A DNA stretch of 28,067 nucleotides from a virus. The stretch spans positions 1 through 28,067 of IMG/VR virus record IMGVR_UViG_3300010354_000474, one strand, 5' to 3'. Numbering within the stretch: the stretch's first letter is position 1; the number at the start of each line of letters is the position of its first letter. Both the position numbers and the translations under genes were made by a program. Below, one piece after another: positions 23,864 through 28,067 of the stretch. The notes under the pieces are model-generated. The model was not told the origin of the DNA. It did no database searches and worked only from the letters and a program-made list of their open reading frames with translations.

Positions 23864-24610
23864 TTAATTTTTAATTTGACTTTGTAATATTAAATATAAC
23901 TTTTTGAATCTTTTGATAGATCCTCGTATTTCTTTCGTAGTTAGGTTTGTCATTTCCCGAAGAGAAAGTAATATAATATTTTTGTTGAATTTGTTATTTT
24001 CGGTTGCCGAAAATATTGTTTCATAGTTGTCAAATAAATCGACTAAGGCATATCCCAATTTCATTTCGTTTTCATTCAGATTTTCATCTTCAATAAAATT
24101 TTTCAACTCGACAAGATATTCTGTGATAATTAAATTTGGGTCTTGAATTTCATCATCAATTCTGTATACCATATCAGGTCTTTCTTCTAAACTAGAAGAT
24201 ATATCTTCATATGATACTTTCCTATTTGTTTCCTTTTGGTCTTTGATTATCTGACCCATCAAATAATTTTTACATATTGTTCCAAAGTAAGAATACGCTT
24301 TTTTGTTTTTTGATGGTTTGAACTTGTCGACTTTGGTCATCAAGAACGAATGAGTATCTGTATGAATTTCTATGAAATCCATATCTTTACGATACAACTT
24401 GTATCGCCTTATAATAGATGAAATCATCTTATCTAAAGGCCCTCGTAGAAATTCATTGTATATTTTATTCTTCTCCTCAAAAGTTTCAGCCAATAAAAAT
24501 AATTTTACAGCGTCTTCTTCTCTTACATCAAAATAATTTTCTTTAACCGATTTTCTACCTCTTTTTTTTGATGAATTATCTACAGTATGTGCAGTTGTAG
24601 ATTCCTGCAT
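23864..24610 (-). CDS. 55: RNA polymerase sigma factor for late transcription (T4 gp55-like)
   Basis: In T4, gp55 replaces host sigma on RNA polymerase and recognises late promoters (TATAAATA). Here residues about 94-136 (KVDKFKPSKNKKAYSYFGTI then CKNYLMGQIIKDQKETNRKV) match the sigma region 2 signature of gp55: 'KF-x-P-x-K-N-x-x-A-Y-x-YF-x-x-I-C-K-N' followed by an I-K-x-x-K-x-x-R helix. The N-terminus has a basic stretch (SSKKRGRKSVK). The C-terminal 40 residues (LSLREMTNLTTKEIRGSIKRFKK, split here by a turn) look like a helix-turn-helix, perhaps a region 4 remnant. At 248 aa it is longer than T4 gp55 (185 aa). Its start overlaps the upstream stop as TAATG. Confidence 0.82.
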   Translation of the reverse strand: MQESTTAHTVDNSSKKRGRKSVKENYFDVREEDAVKLFLLAETFEEKNKIYNEFLRGPLDKMISSIIRRYKLYRKDMDFIEIHTDTHSFLMTKVDKFKPSKNKKAYSYFGTICKNYLMGQIIKDQKETNRKVSYEDISSSLEERPDMVYRIDDEIQDPNLIITEYLVELKNFIEDENLNENEMKLGYALVDLFDNYETIFSATENNKFNKNIILLSLREMTNLTTKEIRGSIKRFKKLYLILQSQIKN

Positions 24611-25416
24611 TAAACATTTTGTGCATCATATTTTATGGACCTATCGTCCTTGAAAAAATATTCTTTTTTCGCAAGTTCTATCCAAAATCTAACTTCATCC
24701 TCCAACATTTTTTCATCACCAAATTTATACGTCCAAAATATTGAACCTTCTCTTAAATTTAAATGTTTGTAACCTAATCTTGGAATCGTTGTAATTGATA
24801 CTGAATTATATGTCATTCTTAATAAGAATTCATAAACAAAGGTTAGTTTCATCGATGGTTTGAACCCACCAAAATCTTCAATAAGTTTTTTCTTAAAAAC
24901 TGAACCTGCGGTTTGAAAATTTTGATAACTTTGTAATGTATCATTTGTCAATTTACCTATTTCATTTGTGAAATTTGCGGCAAAGGTTGCCTCATTTGTA
25001 AATCCAACAAATGTCAATTTATCATCGACATCCACAACAACAGGTAAAAACATTTCTACTGTTGGTAGTTGTTCCATATAATTTTTGACATTTTTGAACC
25101 AAATTGGAGCGTATTCGTCATCAAACTCGAATAAACTTACCCATTCACTTTTTACCTTTGATATTCCAAAGTTAACCTGAGAGGCATAATTAGGCTCTTT
25201 TTCCCAAGGTATAAGAGATACAGACAAATCTCCAAAATCATATTCAGATAATAACTCAACAAGGCTTTCCTCCAAAGTATGGACAATAACCAACTCTTCA
25301 ATTTGAACTAATTGTTTTTGTAATGATTCTATTGCTTTTTTGAAAAAGTCTTCAAAATCTTTAACTTTAGAAGACTTAATCGGTAATATTACAGATACAG
25401 GTATTTTATTTTCCAT
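24610..25416 (-). CDS. Family 2-like (GT-A) glycosyltransferase, 268 aa
   Basis: The N-terminus IPVSVILPIKSSKVKDFEDF has the layout of GT2 enzymes (V-S-V-I-L-P followed by a helix with SLQKQ). Residues about 41-47 give ELVIVHT, and NYASQVNFGISKVKSEWVSL is the usual 'N-x-G-x-x-x-A-x-G-E' helix-strand region in divergent form. It is followed by FEFDDEY (97-102) in the place of the metal-binding DxD motif. The start at 25416 follows the upstream TAA by one base; an ATG at 25449 inside that gene would add 11 residues. It would transfer a sugar from a nucleotide-sugar donor. The acceptor could be phage DNA, a virion protein or a cell-surface glycan; the sequence does not say. Confidence 0.75.
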   Translation of the reverse strand: MENKIPVSVILPIKSSKVKDFEDFFKKAIESLQKQLVQIEELVIVHTLEESLVELLSEYDFGDLSVSLIPWEKEPNYASQVNFGISKVKSEWVSLFEFDDEYAPIWFKNVKNYMEQLPTVEMFLPVVVDVDDKLTFVGFTNEATFAANFTNEIGKLTNDTLQSYQNFQTAGSVFKKKLIEDFGGFKPSMKLTFVYEFLLRMTYNSVSITTIPRLGYKHLNLREGSIFWTYKFGDEKMLEDEVRFWIELAKKEYFFKDDRSIKYDAQNV

Positions 25417-25417
25417 A

Positions 25418-26467
25418 TTATTGTTCAGTTTTAGATAATTGTTCTTCAAAAGATTCTGCTCTTTGTGTTAAAATATTTCCAAACAACGAAAGAACTTTTT
25501 CTTCAAATTCTTGTTTATTTTGATAAACTTCAATAGTTGATTTCATGTGAGAATATAATTCAGGATTTATATTATCTTCTAACCAATTTTGGATAAATTC
25601 GGCAATAACGTCAGTCATTATTGTTTGGTCTGTAATCCACAATCCATTATCATCGTTCATCCAATCTGGAGGTAAGTTTGGTATTTTACCAATAACAGGC
25701 ACATTTGATGCCATAGACTCCAAAGGAAATGTGCCAAAACCACTATCATTGTCAATCCACACACTAACAAAACATTCTTTCAGAGATTTTGCAAAATCTT
25801 TTTCTGACAAACCCCTCAAATCTCTGAATGTGAACCATCTATATTGAGGAAATTTAAGATAAAATTTCTTTATAATGTTCATTGTATCACTATGGTCTCT
25901 AGTATGAATACCAATAATAGGTAATGAAGGTTTATCACTAGGTGTGAATACTTCACTTATATATGGCGGTATTATTTCAAATGTACTTTGACGCATTATA
26001 CGTTCAATATATTGTTTTTGTTTTTCAGTTGTGGTTATACACTTGAAAAATCCAAATTGAGCCCAATTTTGACCTGGTTGCAATGTCTCAACAATATACG
26101 CATAACATTGAGCTAGAGTAATTTTAGCACAAGGTAGTTTTTTTAATTGTTCCATAACATATCCAAATATTTCTGGAACAACTATAATGTCTTCAGGACT
26201 TACTTCTAAATTTTGACCCTCAATAGATTTATGTGGTATTTCCATAAAATCAGACTCCAACCAAGGAACTCCACCATATTCTGTTTTTTCATGTAGAATA
26301 ATTGGATTAAACCCGTTTTCTTTCAATGTTCTTGCCATTTGATATATGTATCTAACAGATGCTTTGGCATTACCTTTAGTATCTTGAACCATCAAATAAA
26401 TTCTCGATTTTTTTTCTCGTAAATTTTTGATAGATTCTTTAACTTTTTCTGTCAATTGTTGGTCCAT
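25418..26467 (-). CDS. GT-B glycosyltransferase (GT4-like), 349 aa
   Basis: The C-terminal motif DSGFGTFPLESMASNVPVIG (residues 241-260) corresponds to the donor-binding 'E-G-F-G-x-x-x-L-E-x-M-x-x-G-x-P-V-I' of GT4-type enzymes; the first Glu is Ser here, the second is Glu250. The N-terminal domain has a Rossmann-like IYLMVQDTKGNAKASVRYIY (about 23-42) with a helix continuing MARTLKENGF, and VVPEIFGYVMEQLKK. It is shorter than most GT4 proteins (350-400 aa) but both lobes are present. It lies one base upstream of the GT-A gene. The two probably act together on one glycan. The neighbouring late sigma gene suggests late or regulated expression. Confidence 0.8.
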   Translation of the reverse strand: MDQQLTEKVKESIKNLREKKSRIYLMVQDTKGNAKASVRYIYQMARTLKENGFNPIILHEKTEYGGVPWLESDFMEIPHKSIEGQNLEVSPEDIIVVPEIFGYVMEQLKKLPCAKITLAQCYAYIVETLQPGQNWAQFGFFKCITTTEKQKQYIERIMRQSTFEIIPPYISEVFTPSDKPSLPIIGIHTRDHSDTMNIIKKFYLKFPQYRWFTFRDLRGLSEKDFAKSLKECFVSVWIDNDSGFGTFPLESMASNVPVIGKIPNLPPDWMNDDNGLWITDQTIMTDVIAEFIQNWLEDNINPELYSHMKSTIEVYQNKQEFEEKVLSLFGNILTQRAESFEEQLSKTEQ

Positions 26468-26468
26468 A

Positions 26469-26756
26469 TTAATAACTGTTTATTAATTTTTTATTTAGTA
26501 AAGTATTGAATGCTATTCTAAAAGGAATAGATGTTTTTGTGGTTCCTTTAATTCCAAGTTTTTCATCAAAAACTTCATTATTTTCAGTCAGGATAGTATC
26601 TAACAACATTTTAACCATTTCAAATTTAATTAAATTTATTTTTGTTTCGTTATCATCTGTTGTCCCACTAACATTTAAAATTTCTTCATCTATTTCTAAA
26701 TACTCCTCAATTTTATCAAGGTCTATGAAATAATTTTCACCTAATACATTAATCAT
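26469..26756 (-). CDS. Unknown acidic small protein, 95 aa
   Basis: The preferred start is the ATG at 26756 (MINVLGENYFIDLDKIEEYL), overlapping the upstream gene by eight bases; a TTG at 26768 could add four residues. The sequence is acidic in the first half (LEIDEEILNVSGTTDDNETK) and helical later, ending TLLNKKLINSY. There is no recognised domain. It sits in a tight cluster between the HAD-like gene and the glycosyltransferases and is probably translated with them. Confidence 0.65.
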   Translation of the reverse strand: MINVLGENYFIDLDKIEEYLEIDEEILNVSGTTDDNETKINLIKFEMVKMLLDTILTENNEVFDEKLGIKGTTKTSIPFRIAFNTLLNKKLINSY

Positions 26757-27399
26757 ATAGTTCTTCAATTTTTAATTTGAGTTGTTTAATGGTTGAGATT
26801 TCATGATCAACCAAAATGTCTGTATTATAACTTGTGTTATATTTAATCACGGTTTTATTTTCAGGATGATTTAATAATAGTTTAGGATTCGCAGTAAGTA
26901 AAACATCTACGGAATCCCACATTGAATTAATTGTAATTTCACTGTAAAATTTTATAGTTTCGACTAAACATCCAAATTTAGAAATAAAAAATAATGATGC
27001 CGGTTTTGATTTTCCTATTTCATCGGAAACTATGAGTATGTCGTGTTTATCCCTCATATCCATATAAAAATTATTAAAGTCCATAATCCCACTATTTTCA
27101 ACAGAACCCGCATGACCAAATATTTCCATAGTATGGTCTTTATACATAAAATTGTATAATTCATCCGAATTTTTGAATGCGAAATGTTCGATAAGATTCA
27201 AAGAAGTTACATCACTCAATATTTTATACTCAAAAGTATTTTCTATTTGAGTTAGTGACGTATTACCTGATAAGTCCATATCATAAATCTTATCACTTAT
27301 AAAGTCAGGATTTTGTTCAATCAAGTGTTTTTCATAAACTTGTCTGAACTTACCAATTGTATCTCTTAGAACACCATTTAATTCTATTCCAATCCTCAT
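26749..27399 (-). CDS. HAD-like protein with degraded catalytic motif, 216 aa
   Basis: The start MRIGIELNGVLRDTIGKFRQ lines up with HAD motif I, normally D-x-D-G-V-L-x-D. The two catalytic Asp are replaced by Glu7-x-Asn9 in this alignment. A motif II-like strand, HDILIVSDEIGKSKPASLFF (about 123-142), is followed by a Lys and a 'FGC' turn, and later NSMWDSVDVLLTANPKLLLN resembles motif IV with displaced acids. The size fits the 5'-nucleotidase-like HAD group seen in phages. The changes suggest the protein binds rather than hydrolyses, or uses another residue. Its ATG overlaps the PhoH stop as ATGA. The link to PhoH and glycosyltransferases does not reveal a substrate. Confidence 0.6.
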   Translation of the reverse strand: MRIGIELNGVLRDTIGKFRQVYEKHLIEQNPDFISDKIYDMDLSGNTSLTQIENTFEYKILSDVTSLNLIEHFAFKNSDELYNFMYKDHTMEIFGHAGSVENSGIMDFNNFYMDMRDKHDILIVSDEIGKSKPASLFFISKFGCLVETIKFYSEITINSMWDSVDVLLTANPKLLLNHPENKTVIKYNTSYNTDILVDHEISTIKQLKLKIEELYD

Positions 27400-28067
27400 T
27401 CATCATATCTTTTTAACATTTTAGAAATTAACGGATTTCTTACAACGTCTTCGGGCGAAAATTCAAAAGTTCCAACATCGGTCAAATCTTGAAATCTTTT
27501 AATCGCATCCCACAGTCCAGTTTGTGTTTTGTCTTTGTGTCTGTCAAATTGTTCTAAGTCTCCAGAAATGAAAAACTTAGAGTTAAACCCAATTCTTGTC
27601 AACAATAATTTCATCTGACTTGGAGTTGAATTTTGTGCCTCTTCAAATATTAGTATTGAGTTGTCAATGTTCATTCCTCTCATATAAGCCAAAGCAAAAA
27701 CTTCAATCGCTTCAATTTCTTTAAGTTTTTCTCTTACATCTTTACCTATTATTTTATTTAAAAGATAGTAGGATGGAAAAATATAAGGGTCCAATTTTTC
27801 TTCAACACCACCTGGTAAACTACCTAACTTTTCTTCAGCCTCTACTGCTGGTCTTACAATTATAATTTTTTCGTATGGAGTTTCAGGGTCTGATAACAAA
27901 TCAACTGCACATTTCATCGCAATATAACTTTTACCGACACCCGCAGGACCTACACATATTGTAATTTGATTGTCCTGTAAAATATTATAATATTGTTTTT
28001 GATTTTCTGTTAAAAATTTTTGTTTAGTTTTTCTTTTTATTAAGGAACAAATTTGTTGTTTTTTATT
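27396..28067 (-). CDS. phoH: PhoH-like P-loop ATPase (5' end outside window)
   Basis: The - strand frame is open to the window edge, giving 223 residues of a PhoH-family protein. Just upstream of an internal Met at 27917 lies TENQKQYYNILQDNQITICV then GPAGVGKS, the PhoH N-terminal helix and Walker A, so that Met is not the true start. Further family signatures are IIIVRPAVEAEEKLGSLPGG, EVFALAYMRG, SILIFEEAQNSTPSQMKLLL (Walker B with Glu-Glu instead of the usual Asp-Glu) and TRIGFNSKFFISGDLEQFD. PhoH is common in marine phages; it is an ATPase proposed to act in RNA or phosphate metabolism, but its phage role is uncertain. Visible length is close to complete for phage PhoH (about 230-260 aa). 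Confidence 0.92.
   Translation of the reverse strand, partial: NKKQQICSLIKRKTKQKFLTENQKQYYNILQDNQITICVGPAGVGKSYIAMKCAVDLLSDPETPYEKIIIVRPAVEAEEKLGSLPGGVEEKLDPYIFPSYYLLNKIIGKDVREKLKEIEAIEVFALAYMRGMNIDNSILIFEEAQNSTPSQMKLLLTRIGFNSKFFISGDLEQFDRHKDKTQTGLWDAIKRFQDLTDVGTFEFSPEDVVRNPLISKMLKRYDE

Noticed and set aside
27396-27917. PhoH as a complete 173-aa protein starting at 27917
   Set aside because: The same frame continues upstream to the window edge and encodes Walker A (GPAGVGKS), which the short form would lack.

Overview
This window looks like part of the genome of a T4-like (myovirus-type) bacteriophage that probably infects a Bacteroidetes (Flavobacteria-like) host. The phage assignment rests on a T4-type head module: large terminase (gp17), portal (gp20), prohead protease (gp21), an acidic scaffold in the gp22 position and major capsid protein (gp23). 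A gp55-like late sigma factor and PhoH support it. The host assignment is an inference. The DNA is strongly AT-rich. I see no Shine-Dalgarno sequences, only A-rich leaders before highly expressed genes. The phage-encoded ribosomal protein bS21 is of the Bacteroidetes type, and a DUF4494-like protein is present.

Layout. From 1 to 17266 most genes run on the + strand: small and low-complexity proteins of unknown function (2-4162), terminase (4162-5928), portal interrupted by a 361-residue intein (5997-8930), a helical unknown (8955-9650), an unknown (9907-10353), prohead protease (10383-11102), a small DUF4494-like protein, the acidic scaffold (11456-12916) and major capsid protein (12943-14745). 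A protein with a possible OmpA-like segment and a DUF5872-like protein follow. Three short genes lie against this direction: bS21 (9642-9830), a lipoprotein (15984-16226) and an unknown (16301-16540). From 28067 down to 17263 everything is on the - strand, read in this order: PhoH, a HAD-like protein with degraded catalytic residues, a small unknown, two glycosyltransferases, the late sigma factor, and a set of likely tail, baseplate or virion genes. It ends with two small proteins that share an almost identical N-terminal leader. The two halves meet tail to tail at 17263-17266, where both stop codons share four bases.

How the parts may work together. The gp55-like sigma factor would direct late transcription, and an AT-rich element (ATATTTATA) recurs before nine late or structural genes. 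Two perfect-stem terminators (11324-11350 and 14766-14800) bracket the scaffold-capsid cassette. The prohead protease should cut after (I/L)-x-E. Such sites occur near the N-termini of the capsid, scaffold, protease and several unknown proteins, so some of these could be carried into the prohead and processed. bS21 could change how host ribosomes select messages during infection. The intein sits in a conserved portal motif and keeps both LAGLIDADG motifs, so it may still be a mobile homing element.

There is no gene-free stretch over 300 bases. I recognised no tRNA, rRNA, CRISPR array, integrase or insertion sequence.
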